From Leptolyngbyaceae cyanobacterium CRU_2_3 (GTDB lineage: Bacteria; Cyanobacteriota; Cyanobacteriia; Elainellales; Elainellaceae): a stretch of 38,340 nt of DNA. Below are positions 1 through 8,158 of this stretch, in pieces (positions within the stretch are counted from its first letter, which is position 1; each line of letters opens with the position of its first letter). The notes below the pieces were generated by a model, which worked only from the letters and a program-made list of their open reading frames with translations, did not search any database and was not told the origin of the DNA. The position numbers were made by a program, and so were the translations under genes. Location: positions 1 through 38,340 of the forward strand of contig JAAUOQ010000002.1 in the NCBI GenBank assembly GCA_012034795.1, in the 5' to 3' direction.

Positions 1-234
1 CGATCCATGTTACTGAATACATGCAGCTTACTGCCTTCAATAGCAGTTTCCTTATTTAGGAAATCAAAAACAGTGTCATAATTTTTGTAGAGAAATTTAT
101 TCATCGCGACGTTGTACTGATACTCAGCCTGCTTCAGATATTCCTGTAGTTTTTCTGCAGCGCCAGGCTCAAGCTCCTCGACCGTCTTGAGGTCGCGCTC
201 GAGGTTCTTCAGGATGATCCGCTCGCGGTCCTCG
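1..234 (-). CDS. Partial phytoene desaturase-like (CrtI-family) fragment, off left edge
   Basis: An open frame without stops runs leftwards from the end of the prolyl oligopeptidase gene to the window edge (about 78 codons). The frame reads SDEDRERIILKNLERDLK, then VEELEPGAAEKLQEYL, KQAEYQYNVAMNKFLYK and NYDTVFDFLNKE. The pattern of 'EPGAxxKLxxYLxxAEYxYxVxMxxFxYK' resembles the region around residue 110-150 of CrtI-type FAD-dependent phytoene desaturases. No ATG or GTG start lies at its beginning and the N-terminal FAD-binding Rossmann motif expected of the family is absent; the frame simply emerges from the 3' end of the neighbouring gene. Composition is mixed, GC-rich near 140-235 and AT-rich near 1-130. 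It could be a 5'-truncated gene, a recombination junction or an assembly chimera. Family assignment is from memory of the motif and is uncertain. Confidence 0.4.
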
Positions 235-2517
235 TCACTCAGCGGCTGTCGCGGCTTCTTGACGGGCTTCGAGGCGGGCTTTTTCGGTGTATTCTAGTAG
301 GGAGGCTTGGTCGAGGGCAAAGCCGAGTTGAATGGCAAGTTGAGTGAATAGCTCAATTTCTTCGGCTTCCCACTGGCGGGCTGCCGGGCCATCGCTCAGC
401 AGTGTGAATTCCGCTTCGGCCTGCCGCTGCGGCGTGTAGTCCATGTCCAGCTCATGCACGAGAAACGCCCACATGTCGGCGATCTCTTCAATCTGCATCG
501 CCGTCGGCTTGCCACTGCCGTGACCCGCACGTGTTTCGATCCGGATGAGCACCGGCTTCGCGCCGGCCTGACACTCCTGCAGCCGCGCTGCAAACTTAAA
601 GCTGTGGGCAGGCACAACGCGATCGTCATGGTCAGCCGTAGTGATCAGAGTGGCGGGATAGGCAGTGCCAGGCTTGAGATTGTGCAACGGAGAATAGGCA
701 TAGAGGGCAGAAAACTCCTCTGGATTGTCTGGAGAGCCATATTCTGCACACCAGGCCCAGCCGATTGTAAACTTGTGAAACCGCAGCATGTCCAGCACAC
801 CCACTGCGGGTAAAGCCGCTGCAAAGAGATCAGGTCGTTGGGTCATGCAGGCTCCTACGAGCAATCCACCATTGCTGCCTCCGGCGATCGCCAACTTCTG
901 AGAAGCAGTGTATCGGTTAGTAATTAACCATTCGGCAGCCGCAATAAAGTCGTCAAACACGTTCTGCTTGTTGAGCTTCATACCTGCCTGATGCCATGAC
1001 TCTCCATATTCGCCACCGCCTCGTAGATTGGCCGTCACATGAATACCACCCATTTCCATCCACACCACATTACTAGGTGAAAAAGAGGGAGTTAGCGACA
1101 CATTGAAACCCCCATAGCCGTAGAGATAGGTAGGATTGTTGCCATCTAACGCCAGCCCTTTTTTATGAGTGATGAACAAAGGCACTTGTGTCCCATCTTT
1201 GCTGGTGCAAAAGACCTGCTGAGTTTCATAATCGTCTGGATTGAAATCAACGTTGGGCTGACGAAATAGGGTGCTTTCGCCGCTAGTCAGGTCATAACGA
1301 TAAAGTGTCGTGGGTGTGGTGAAACTGGTGAAACTATAGAAAGTCTCTGTATCTTGACGTTTGCCGCCAAAACCACCGACGGAGCCAAGACCTGGCAAAG
1401 CAACCTCTCGGACAAAAGTACCCTCTAGTCCAAAGATTTTAACTTGGGTGTGAGCGTCTTTTAAGTAAGAGGTGACAAATTGATGGTTGAGCAAACTGAC
1501 GCCTTCTAGGGTTTCGTGAGCCTGGGGAATGAGTTCGCGCCAACTAGATTTATCGGGGTTAGGTAGATCGATCGCAATCACGCGCCCTCGTGGCGCTTCC
1601 AGATCTGTCTGGAACCAGAAAGTTTCACCCTCATTATCAATAAAGCTGTAGCTAGCCTCAAAGGTATTGAGCAACTCGATCACCTGTCCGTCAGAATCAG
1701 TCAGGTCTTTGTAGAAAATCAAGTTTTTAGAATCTGTGCCTTTCCAGACCGCGATAATTAAATAGCGCCCGTCTTCGGTAACGGAACCACTAAATCCCCA
1801 TTCTTTTTGATCGGGGCGATCGTAAATCAAGACATCTGCTGATTGTGGCGTGCCCAGACGGTGGTAGTAGAGCTTTTGGTAGTAGTTGACCTCTTCTAGC
1901 AAAGTCGATTCGTTGGGTTCGTCATAGCGAGAATAAAAGAATCCCTGGTGATCATGCGTCCAGGATGCGCCGGAAAACTTAACCCACTTGAGATGATCCG
2001 GCAGATCTTGTCCAGTTTCGATATCTCGGATCTTCCATTCTCGCCAATCTGAACCCGCAGCAGATAGCCCATAAGCTATCAGCTTAGCGTCTTCACTAAT
2101 AGAGAGTCCAGACAGGGCGATCGTTCCGTCTTCTGAGAACGTATTAGGATCAATTAAAATGCGTGGCTCTGCATCTAAGTCAGTCAGGGTATAAAGAGTG
2201 CTCTGATTTTGTAACCCATTGTTCTTGAAGTAGAAGTAGCGTCTATTCTGCAACGAGTTACCTTGCTTAAAGGGAGTACCAAACTTTTCATAATCCCACA
2301 ATTGCGTAATGCGTTGCTTGATTTCTTGACGGACTGGAATATCTTCTAAATAGGCAAAGGTGACCTGATTTTCAGCTTCGATCCAAGCTTGGGTTTCTTC
2401 AGAATGCGGATCTTCTAAACAACGGTAAGGATCAGCAACAGGTGTGCCGTGGTAATCATCAATTTGATGGACAGTGGGGCTAACGGGGTAGGAGAGCGGT
2501 TGGCGATCGTGGGGCAT
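235..2517 (-). CDS. Prolyl oligopeptidase family serine peptidase with anomalous C-terminal extension
   Basis: Serine peptidase of family S9A, cleaving short peptides after proline; probably cytoplasmic since no signal peptide is seen. The N-terminal half is the beta-propeller, opening with the family signature 'DDYHGTPVADPYRCLED'. The C-terminal alpha/beta-hydrolase domain carries the triad: Ser548 in GGSNGG, Asp in DHDDRVVP (631-632) and His666 in RAGHGSGKP. The peptidase fold should end around residue 694 (HELDMDY). The remaining 66 residues instead resemble the end of a cyanobacterial GAF domain from phytochrome-like or chemotaxis sensors (RQWEAEEIELFTQLAIQLGF, then ALDQASLLE, then a Glu/Ala-rich helix). 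At 760 residues it is longer than the roughly 680-700 usual for the family. The last 60 codons of the peptidase part are visibly GC-richer than the rest. The peptidase call is firm; the tail may be a fusion or a chimera. Confidence 0.93.
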   Translation of the reverse strand: MPHDRQPLSYPVSPTVHQIDDYHGTPVADPYRCLEDPHSEETQAWIEAENQVTFAYLEDIPVRQEIKQRITQLWDYEKFGTPFKQGNSLQNRRYFYFKNNGLQNQSTLYTLTDLDAEPRILIDPNTFSEDGTIALSGLSISEDAKLIAYGLSAAGSDWREWKIRDIETGQDLPDHLKWVKFSGASWTHDHQGFFYSRYDEPNESTLLEEVNYYQKLYYHRLGTPQSADVLIYDRPDQKEWGFSGSVTEDGRYLIIAVWKGTDSKNLIFYKDLTDSDGQVIELLNTFEASYSFIDNEGETFWFQTDLEAPRGRVIAIDLPNPDKSSWRELIPQAHETLEGVSLLNHQFVTSYLKDAHTQVKIFGLEGTFVREVALPGLGSVGGFGGKRQDTETFYSFTSFTTPTTLYRYDLTSGESTLFRQPNVDFNPDDYETQQVFCTSKDGTQVPLFITHKKGLALDGNNPTYLYGYGGFNVSLTPSFSPSNVVWMEMGGIHVTANLRGGGEYGESWHQAGMKLNKQNVFDDFIAAAEWLITNRYTASQKLAIAGGSNGGLLVGACMTQRPDLFAAALPAVGVLDMLRFHKFTIGWAWCAEYGSPDNPEEFSALYAYSPLHNLKPGTAYPATLITTADHDDRVVPAHSFKFAARLQECQAGAKPVLIRIETRAGHGSGKPTAMQIEEIADMWAFLVHELDMDYTPQRQAEAEFTLLSDGPAARQWEAEEIELFTQLAIQLGFALDQASLLEYTEKARLEARQEAATAAE

Positions 2518-2668
2518 AGGTTCGACGGCTGATCAACATCTTCCAATGTATACGGATTGGTAGACATTGACCTTTTGTACTCGCGTAGTTCCTGAAACTA
2601 CATGACAGGCGAGCAATTCACTACTTCCAACCCCTCATGAGCTAGCCTACTGAACAACAGGGTAGGCA

Positions 2669-3625
2669 TTAACTTGCCAGGTATTCCCGAATGTCGGCTC
2701 TCCGCTTTCGTAGCTTGGTGAGGGCCTCACGTTCAATTTGCCGCACCCGTTCGCGACTGATATTGAGGCGATCGCCAATTTTTGCTAGGGTCAATGCCTG
2801 TCCATCTGCCAAGCCGAACCGTAAGGACAGAACTTCTCGCTGTTGCGGGGTCAAGTCAGACATCATTTGGGCTAGCTCCGCCCGAAGAGCCGATTGAGCC
2901 GCAAATTCTTCGGGTGATGGCCCTGTATCTTCCAAAAGTTCGCCCAGTTCTGTGTCTTGGTTATCGCCAACCCGTAGGTCAAGCGACAGCGGTAAGCGGG
3001 CACGTTCTAAATATTCACGTACCTGTTTTGGGGTAAGTTCCAGTTCTGCTGCCAATTCTGCTGCGGTTGCTGCTCGCCCGTATTGCTGAGAGAGGTGCCG
3101 TTGCGCTTTCTTGATTTTATTAAGCTTTTCGGTGATGTGGATCGGCAGGCGAATAGTACGTCCTTTTTCAGCGATCGCCCTAGTAATAGCCTGCCGAATC
3201 CACCAGTAGGCATAGGTTGAGAAGCGATATCCCTTCGTCGGATCAAACTTCTCTACGCCCCGCTGCATGCCAATCGTACCTTCCTGGATTAAATCCAACA
3301 AATCAACGTTGCGCTTGATGTATTTTTTGGCAACCGACACTACCAAGCGCAGATTAGCTTCTACCATTTTGCGTTTGGCATGATCACCTTCTAGGATGAT
3401 CTGGCGTAACTCTTCAGCCGAAAGCTGATTAGATGCGGCCCATTCTTCTAGCGTGGCAACTCGCCCAATTTTATCTTCCAGCGCCTCTTTCTCATCATGG
3501 AGCAGCGCTAGCCGCCGCACTTGTTTTCCGTAGAGAATTTCTTGTTCGTGAGTTAGCAGCGGTACACGACCGATTTCTCGGAGGTAAGCACGTACCATAT
3601 CGGCGGAGGCGGAGGTAGTCTTCAT
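2669..3625 (-). CDS. RNA polymerase group 2 sigma factor (RpoD/SigA family)
   Basis: A 318-residue primary-like sigma factor that would direct RNA polymerase to sigma70-type promoters. Visible regions in order: region 1.2 ([19 protein letters not shown], near residue 11), region 2 with the RpoD box ([47 protein letters not shown]), region 3 ([19 protein letters not shown]) and region 4.2 helix-turn-helix ([20 protein letters not shown]). It lacks the long acidic N-terminal extension of the principal SigA, so it is a non-essential group 2 factor; the N-terminus '[22 protein letters not shown]' is most like SigD/SigB-type factors, but I cannot assign a letter. Start ATG at 3625 is directly in front of conserved region 1. 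Its 3' side faces prolyl oligopeptidase on the same strand, 151 bases apart. Confidence 0.95.
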   Translation of the reverse strand: MKTTSASADMVRAYLREIGRVPLLTHEQEILYGKQVRRLALLHDEKEALEDKIGRVATLEEWAASNQLSAEELRQIILEGDHAKRKMVEANLRLVVSVAKKYIKRNVDLLDLIQEGTIGMQRGVEKFDPTKGYRFSTYAYWWIRQAITRAIAEKGRTIRLPIHITEKLNKIKKAQRHLSQQYGRAATAAELAAELELTPKQVREYLERARLPLSLDLRVGDNQDTELGELLEDTGPSPEEFAAQSALRAELAQMMSDLTPQQREVLSLRFGLADGQALTLAKIGDRLNISRERVRQIEREALTKLRKRRADIREYLAS

Positions 3626-4395
3626 AGCGCGTCTCTAGCTGTGGAGGAGTGTGTCTAGAACAAATGTACTATAAGCTCGTTCAGAATACCATTTTGAGGT
3701 ACAGCATCTGAGTCGTGGGTTAAGGCGAAAGATCAGCTTCAATTTTGTTAGATCTATCTTGTGGAATCTATGGTTAAAGTCGCTTACCACTGGAGCTTGA
3801 GAACTGAGTCCAGAACGGATTGAAGCTTGGCAGCGGGCTGGCGATCGCCTGAAAGTCAATCTGAAAGGAATAAAGTGAGATCGAAGCAGGCTGTATTGGC
3901 AGCTCGCTTGATCAGAGACTCGTTGCAAACGTTTTTCAGGAGCCTGTTTTTCAGGAGCCTGCTTTTCAAGAGCCAGAGTTGTTCCTAAACACAGATGAAT
4001 GATCTGATACCTTTGAACCAACGAATTCTCATAATCGTAACATTAGTTCACTAAATTGTCATACGTCTGAAATATTAAGACTTTCTGGGTAGATCGCCAA
4101 ACCTAAGCCCTAGAATATCCGGTCAGCCAAAATCTAGAATGCATCCTGAGGAACAAAATTAATTGATCTTGATCATTTGTTTCTGTTAAGCAATGACTCA
4201 GATAACAATGAATTCTTCTAATCCTGACTAGAGTTGAAGTTCCAGTAACCAGGGTTCTGGTGAGAACTATGGCTCTGGTAATCGGTGAAAAATCAACCTT
4301 TTCTGGGGAACCGTATCCTGAAGAACTAATATCCTGAGAAACTAAATAAACGCTTTATCTACCTCTCATCACTTTCTGCATGTTATGCTGAAGAT
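3626..4395. other. Gene-free stretch between sigma factor and SRP RNA
   Basis: About 770 bases with no convincing protein gene. A 128-codon minus-strand frame at 3635-4021 is low-complexity and is mostly made by a tandem repeat. The stretch should hold the promoter of the sigma gene (reading left) and of the SRP RNA (reading right). I see a 15-base tandem repeat at 3931-3974 and nothing else I can name. Confidence 0.6.
3931..3974. repeat. 15-bp tandem repeat, about 3 copies
   Basis: Two perfect copies of gtttttcaggagcct (3931-3945 and 3946-3960) followed by a diverged copy gcttttcaagagcc (3961-3974). Intergenic. Same unit length as the repeats at 16486 and 24226, but with a different sequence. 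Confidence 0.9.
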
Positions 4396-4490
4396 GACTC
4401 GGACTCATGCAGTTACAACGCCTCAATCTTGTCAGGACCGGAAGGTAGCAGCAATACGGGATGCTTGTGGCAGGCGTGATCTCCGGGTCT
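4396..4490 (+). ncRNA. ffs: SRP RNA (4.5S-type, small bacterial)
   Basis: RNA component of the signal recognition particle, binding Ffh. The diagnostic apical domain is present: TCAGGACCGGAAGGTAGCAG at about 4432-4451, the conserved bulged Ffh-binding helix and GGAA-type tetraloop region. The ends pair: gactcgg (4396-4402) with ccgggtc (4483-4489), with one G-U pair. A short T run follows at 4490-4493. Length of about 95 nt is normal for the class. It sits just upstream of the phasin-like gene on the same strand. Confidence 0.92.
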
Positions 4491-4621
4491 TTTGATTTTT
4501 CGGTACTCAAAACCTGCCGAACCTCCCTGCGGATCAACTGCGAAACCTTGAGTAGGCAATCGCTCAATTTCCTCCTATGCTAGAAGTCGTAGCCCTCTGG
4601 CATGAAGGAGTTGCATTAGCA

Positions 4622-4989
4622 ATGGCTAATTTTGGGGATTTGGTTCAAAAAGCATTTTATTTAGGGGTTGGAGTCGCCTCTTACGCAGCAGAGAAGGCCG
4701 GAACAACATTGGGTGAGTTGCGATCGCAAGCTCAAAAGCTTGCAGATGAAATGGTCGCACGAGGAGAGATTACCTCCGAAGAAGCAAAACGCATGGTCGA
4801 TGAATGGTAAGCCGGGCACAGCAGCCCTCCTCATCGGGTGATACATCTCCGTCTGAACCTCGGCGAATTGAAATTCTGGATGAAGATCCCGTTGAGCCAG
4901 GCTCGGAGCCATCACCTCAAGCAGTTGACAATCTCAGAGAGCAAGTTGCCAAGTTGCAAGAAGAATTAAAGCGTCTTAAACGAGAATAG
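4622..4989 (+). CDS. Phasin-like protein (COG3937 type), interrupted by one frameshift
   Basis: Small amphipathic helical protein of the polyhydroxyalkanoate-regulator/phasin-like family. The first part reads MANFGDLVQKAFYLGVGVAS and continues through KLADEMVARGEITSEEAKRM, the typical hydrophobic helix followed by a 'G-E-I/L-T/S-EEA' turn. The frame ends at TAA 4808, but the -1 frame continues from inside the same codons as MVSRAQQ and ends with a coiled coil (LREQVAKLQEELKRLKRE). Adding one A in the GAA run at about 4801-4804 gives '...RMVDEMVSRAQQ...', about 122 residues, which is how I believe the intact gene reads. I chose ATG 4622 because AGGAG precedes it at a plausible distance; an upstream in-frame ATG at 4577 has no ribosome site. 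Whether it coats PHA granules or only shares the helix architecture is unknown. Confidence 0.75.
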
Positions 4990-5001
4990 GCTCAAGCAAA
5001 A

Positions 5002-5546
5002 ATAAATCAAGAATACATTCAGCATCTTTTAGATTTGAGACTTGAGATTATGGAAGGCTGGCAGCAAGATCTGATGAAAAACTTGGAAGCCTTAACCAAG
5101 GGTGTTGAACGGTTTTCCAGGAAGTCACTGAAGAAATGAGTGAAGTAGGAGATGCCCTGCTTGAATTTACAGAGGAAGTCGCAGAAGAAATTGAACGAGC
5201 TTTTGTTCCCTTCGAGGTAGCTGCTTTTTCTGAATCCGATCAGTCTGACGATCCGCTAGCCGATTGGCTCGATCCATGGTTGCAATTGATTCTGGGCTTT
5301 GAGGCTACTTTGGATCGCGCCACTGAGCCACTCACCCAAACAATCGAACCGTTGATCAACCAGCATCCTATCTGTATAGGTTGCCAGAACTATCATGGGC
5401 AAATTTATGAAGGCACCATGTTGGTTTGCGCCATGCATCCTTACGGTATTGTAGATGGCTCAGAGTATTGCCCTGATAAGGAGGCGGTTTCTTGGTCTTT
5501 TCCCGCTGTCGATCGCTCCAATTCTTCTGAAGATCATGATTTTTAA
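5002..5546 (+). CDS. Conserved cyanobacterial Cys-motif protein, frameshifted and without a standard start
   Basis: The N-terminal part (INQEYIQHLLDLRLEIMEG, WQQDLMKNLEALTKGVERF) is helical; at 5113-5116 the frame shifts, and continues as QEVTEEMSEVGDALLEFTEE in the next frame to TAA 5546. Restoring one T in the T run gives VERFFQEV and a single protein of about 180 residues. The C-terminus has a likely metal-binding cluster: CIGCQNYHG, LVCAMHPYG and EYCPD. The natural start appears to be at 5002, where the codon is ATA; the nearest standard starts are TTG 5035 and ATG 5050, so the start may carry an error or be non-canonical. It lies 12 bases after the phasin-like gene and is followed by a terminator, so the two probably form an operon. 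I recognise the architecture as recurrent in cyanobacteria but know no function. Confidence 0.7.
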
Positions 5547-5637
5547 GCTTTGATAAAGCAGACCATTCGTCCCACTCCTTTCCGGATATCGCCAGGCTAT
5601 CCAGGAATAAAAAAGTGGTAGATGCACCCTGATTATT

Positions 5638-5667
5638 CGCCCCTGGTTTAAGCCAGGGGCGTTTTTT
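5638..5667 (+). terminator. Rho-independent terminator after the Cys-motif gene
   Basis: Perfect 9-bp stem, CGCCCCTGG (5638-5646) with CCAGGGGCG (5653-5661), followed by TTTTTT. The T run exists only on the plus strand, so it serves the rightward genes rather than rca. Confidence 0.9.
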
Positions 5668-5672
5668 ATAGA

Positions 5673-7046
5673 CTAGCTGCCTAGACTGGACTGACTAGCT
5701 AACGGGTTAGAGAGTAACGCTATTGATGATTTAACCGACTCGATCGCCAGGACGCTGAATGACGATTTCTGAAATGCGGCGCGATCGCTAAGGTTAATTC
5801 CTACCACCCGAACATAATCTTCAGCATGTTCGGACAGGCAAGTTGCTAAGGCCGCAATCGCTGCTGCCCCATTGCCCTCAAACATGCCATAGCTATTCCA
5901 AGAGTTGGTTCGAAAGCGACGTGGATCGACATATTCAATCCCTACTCGATGTCCTTGTTGCAGAATTTGGTTAACCTGCGTCACTATTTCAGGAGTAAGC
6001 CGGTTGCTGGAGATCTGTCCGGCAGGAGAAATGCCTGGCTTCTCTGCAACAGGCGGTAGAGAAGAGTAAGGATAGGGAGAGACAGAAGCGCCATGGGAAC
6101 CGTTCGCAGCGGAAAGTTCGTGTTGCGGCCCAGGGTCAACTGTATCTCCTAACTTGCGGTTGAAATAGAGTGATTTATTGTATTCCTCGGCAAGCCGCAT
6201 TTCCTGAACCCGCTTTTGCTCTTGCACCATTTGTTGTCCCACTTCAATCAGGTGAGGCAAGCTGAAATCAGGCTTGTGAAATTCTGGCGGCGCTTCAGCA
6301 CTGTTGACGACCCGGAGAGAAATTCGATCGATGCCGACCTCTTGAATCAGCTTTTGAATTTGCTCATCATAGAGGCGCGATCGCAGTGCTCCATAAAAGT
6401 CGATGGGTTGCTGAGGGAACGTATCGACTAATTTCTCAACGTCTGTATGAGCAACTCGATCGACCTGGAAAATCCCACTCACTATCCCAATGCGATCGTC
6501 TCGGTTGGGTTCCCAGAAGAATTTGTCCATGCGTCCATCTCGAATCAGCGGTGCATACAACGTCGAGAGGTCATTCCCTGTGACGATAATCGGAATTCTC
6601 TGGATCGGCTCAGAATCGTAGCTACCTGGAAGCTGGACATTAGTAGGATTGTCGGCAATATTCATCAATGTGCCGCTGACTAGCTGGGTGTTGATGGTGT
6701 ACTGCGTGTACTGATCGACTCGGCCTGCCCCAGCATCAATATCATTAATCATTAAGACCGCCATTCGGCCGCGCACCTTCACCAGATCTGCGGCTTCCCG
6801 GTAGCGCAGCCGTACCAATCGGGCTGGATCGCCTGCGTCAGGGCTTTCTAGCTCCCCAGCTGACATATGCACCACTTCAATGCCCATGCGATCGAACACC
6901 AATTGGCACTGAAAAGTTTTGCCCTCTCCCTTGCGCCCATGAACACCCAAAATCAACGGCACTTTGACATTGGGCAAATCTAAATAGTTTTTCGTAATGT
7001 GAACTGCCAGCTTGTTCAGAAAGCGAGAAGAAATATAGAAGCTCAT
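5673..7046 (-). CDS. rca: Rubisco activase with C-terminal small-subunit-like (SSUL) domain
   Basis: AAA+ ATPase that releases inhibitory sugar phosphates from RuBisCO. Walker A is GRKGEGKT (residues 37-44), Walker B is VLMINDIDAG (97-106) and the AAA+ core covers roughly the first 290 residues. A low-complexity linker (about 300-350, rich in Pro/Ser/Gly) leads to an SSUL domain beginning at LTPEIVTQVNQILQQGHRVG with the signature DPRRFRTNSWNSYG. SSUL domains, also found in CcmM, bind RuBisCO, so this activase is probably recruited into carboxysomes; that is inference from known cyanobacterial Rca work. The cysteine pair that gives redox control in CcmM SSUL modules is not seen here: only one Cys remains, in ATCLSEH. 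Start ATG 7046 precedes MSFYISSRF. It lies downstream of rbcL-X-S on the same strand, separated from rbcS by a terminator, so it may have its own promoter. Confidence 0.96.
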   Translation of the reverse strand: MSFYISSRFLNKLAVHITKNYLDLPNVKVPLILGVHGRKGEGKTFQCQLVFDRMGIEVVHMSAGELESPDAGDPARLVRLRYREAADLVKVRGRMAVLMINDIDAGAGRVDQYTQYTINTQLVSGTLMNIADNPTNVQLPGSYDSEPIQRIPIIVTGNDLSTLYAPLIRDGRMDKFFWEPNRDDRIGIVSGIFQVDRVAHTDVEKLVDTFPQQPIDFYGALRSRLYDEQIQKLIQEVGIDRISLRVVNSAEAPPEFHKPDFSLPHLIEVGQQMVQEQKRVQEMRLAEEYNKSLYFNRKLGDTVDPGPQHELSAANGSHGASVSPYPYSSLPPVAEKPGISPAGQISSNRLTPEIVTQVNQILQQGHRVGIEYVDPRRFRTNSWNSYGMFEGNGAAAIAALATCLSEHAEDYVRVVGINLSDRAAFQKSSFSVLAIESVKSSIALLSNPLASQSSLGS

Positions 7047-7075
7047 AAAAATTCACTGCGATCGTTAAAGAAGAG

Positions 7076-7109
7076 CCGATAAAAAAGGAGGCAGGTTATC
7101 CTACCTCCT
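7076..7109 (-). terminator. Terminator of the rbcL-rbcX-rbcS operon
   Basis: Read on the minus strand: AGGAGGTAGG (7109-7100), loop ATAA, CCTGCCTCCT (7095-7086) with one imperfect pair, then TTTTTT (7086-7081). It lies 100 bases after the rbcS stop and before rca, and separates the RuBisCO operon from the activase gene. Confidence 0.85.
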
Positions 7110-7207
7110 AATTTTTAACAAGTCATGAATTTAACAAACCATGAGCAACTTAGTGAATTCGCTTGTTTATCCACAATCTGTTCAAAACCTGACACCTTAG
7201 TAGCAGT

Positions 7208-7555
7208 CTAGTAGCGGTAGCCGCCGCCACTTGTACCGGGCTTATGAACAATGAAGCTCATAACTTGGCACTGCTTGACGTTGTCAAATGCCACAACGCG
7301 GATGTAGCAGTTGGGATACTCAGAACGGCACTGCTGAACCTCGCTCAAAACTTCTTGAGGGTTTCTCACGTTGAACAGGGGCAGTTTCCACATTGTCCAG
7401 TAATAGATTTGGGCAGCCGCATCTTCATTGAATTCGATGCAAGGAAAGTAGCCTTGGTCAATGGTGTACTGAATCTGCCGGGCAATCTGAGCATCAGTTA
7501 GGGGAGGCAAGTAAGAAAAAGTTTCGTACCGGCGCTCTTTGGGTAAAGTTTTCAT
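7208..7555 (-). CDS. rbcS: RuBisCO small subunit
   Basis: Small subunit of form I ribulose-1,5-bisphosphate carboxylase, 115 residues, capping the L8 core. Recognisable blocks are [19 protein letters not shown], the helix [31 protein letters not shown], and the conserved ending [19 protein letters not shown]. The C-terminal tail GTSGGGYRY is typical of filamentous cyanobacteria. Last gene of the rbcL-rbcX-rbcS operon, 100 bases after rbcX and closed by a terminator. Confidence 0.98.
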   Translation of the reverse strand: MKTLPKERRYETFSYLPPLTDAQIARQIQYTIDQGYFPCIEFNEDAAAQIYYWTMWKLPLFNVRNPQEVLSEVQQCRSEYPNCYIRVVAFDNVKQCQVMSFIVHKPGTSGGGYRY

Positions 7556-7655
7556 AGCTTCCTCAAGGGTTACAAGATTTGAGAGTTATCAAGTTTTGAG
7601 CTTTAGAGTTCTGAAGTTTTGCAAGCAGCGAATCCCTCAAAAACGGGCGATCGCC

Positions 7656-8051
7656 TCAAGCTTCAGGATCAGAACTCGATTCCTGTTCGGGGTGCGAACT
7701 AGGAGTCGTCGGATCAAGCTGCGTCATACGTTCCAATTGCTGAGTTCGCTGCTGTAGGTTGGACTGTTGGATGCCCGTGCGCAGCAATTCTGGCAGATAG
7801 TCGGCAATTTGTTCGGCAATATGCTCTCGTACAGTCAGAATCCGGAAGGCAAGACGCTGCTCCTCTCGAAACAGAGCCTGCAAATACGTCTCACTGTCCT
7901 GAATACTGTGCAGTCCTGAAAACTGCCGCAGCCAGTAAGCCCGCTTTGGTTCTGTCTCGTCCAACTGAGCCATCACTACCCGCAACGCTTGATACGTCAG
8001 GTAGCTGATCAGTGTCTTGGAAGTATCTTTCGTAATCTGCTTCAGATCCAT
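7656..8051 (-). CDS. rbcX: RuBisCO assembly chaperone RbcX
   Basis: Homodimeric chaperone that binds the C-terminal peptide of RbcL and stabilises RbcL dimers during L8 assembly. The sequence opens MDLKQITKDTSKTLISYLTY and is all-helical, with the conserved YQALR and the central helix 'LTVREHIAEQIADYLPELL'. The C-terminus is a Ser/Pro/Glu-rich tail, common and variable in this family. 131 residues, normal. It sits between rbcL and rbcS, the standard cyanobacterial order; intergenic gaps are about 100 bases each. Confidence 0.96.
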   Translation of the reverse strand: MDLKQITKDTSKTLISYLTYQALRVVMAQLDETEPKRAYWLRQFSGLHSIQDSETYLQALFREEQRLAFRILTVREHIAEQIADYLPELLRTGIQQSNLQQRTQQLERMTQLDPTTPSSHPEQESSSDPEA

Positions 8052-8158
8052 AGAGGCAAGGATAAGGGAGGATGAAGATGAATGATTCTACTCCTGTTCC
8101 CATGACGGGTGAAAGGAGAGTTTAAAAAACACGTTCATCCTTTCCCTTCATCCTTTCC

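Noticed and set aside
3635-4021. 128-codon minus-strand frame upstream of the sigma gene
   Set aside because: Its protein is low-complexity, made partly by the 15-bp tandem repeat (EKQAPEKQAPEK), with no ribosome site or recognisable domain.
4622-4989. Translational coupling of two small genes overlapping by ATGGTAA at 4804
   Set aside because: The second part reads as the natural C-terminus of the first after restoring one A, so it is one frameshifted gene.
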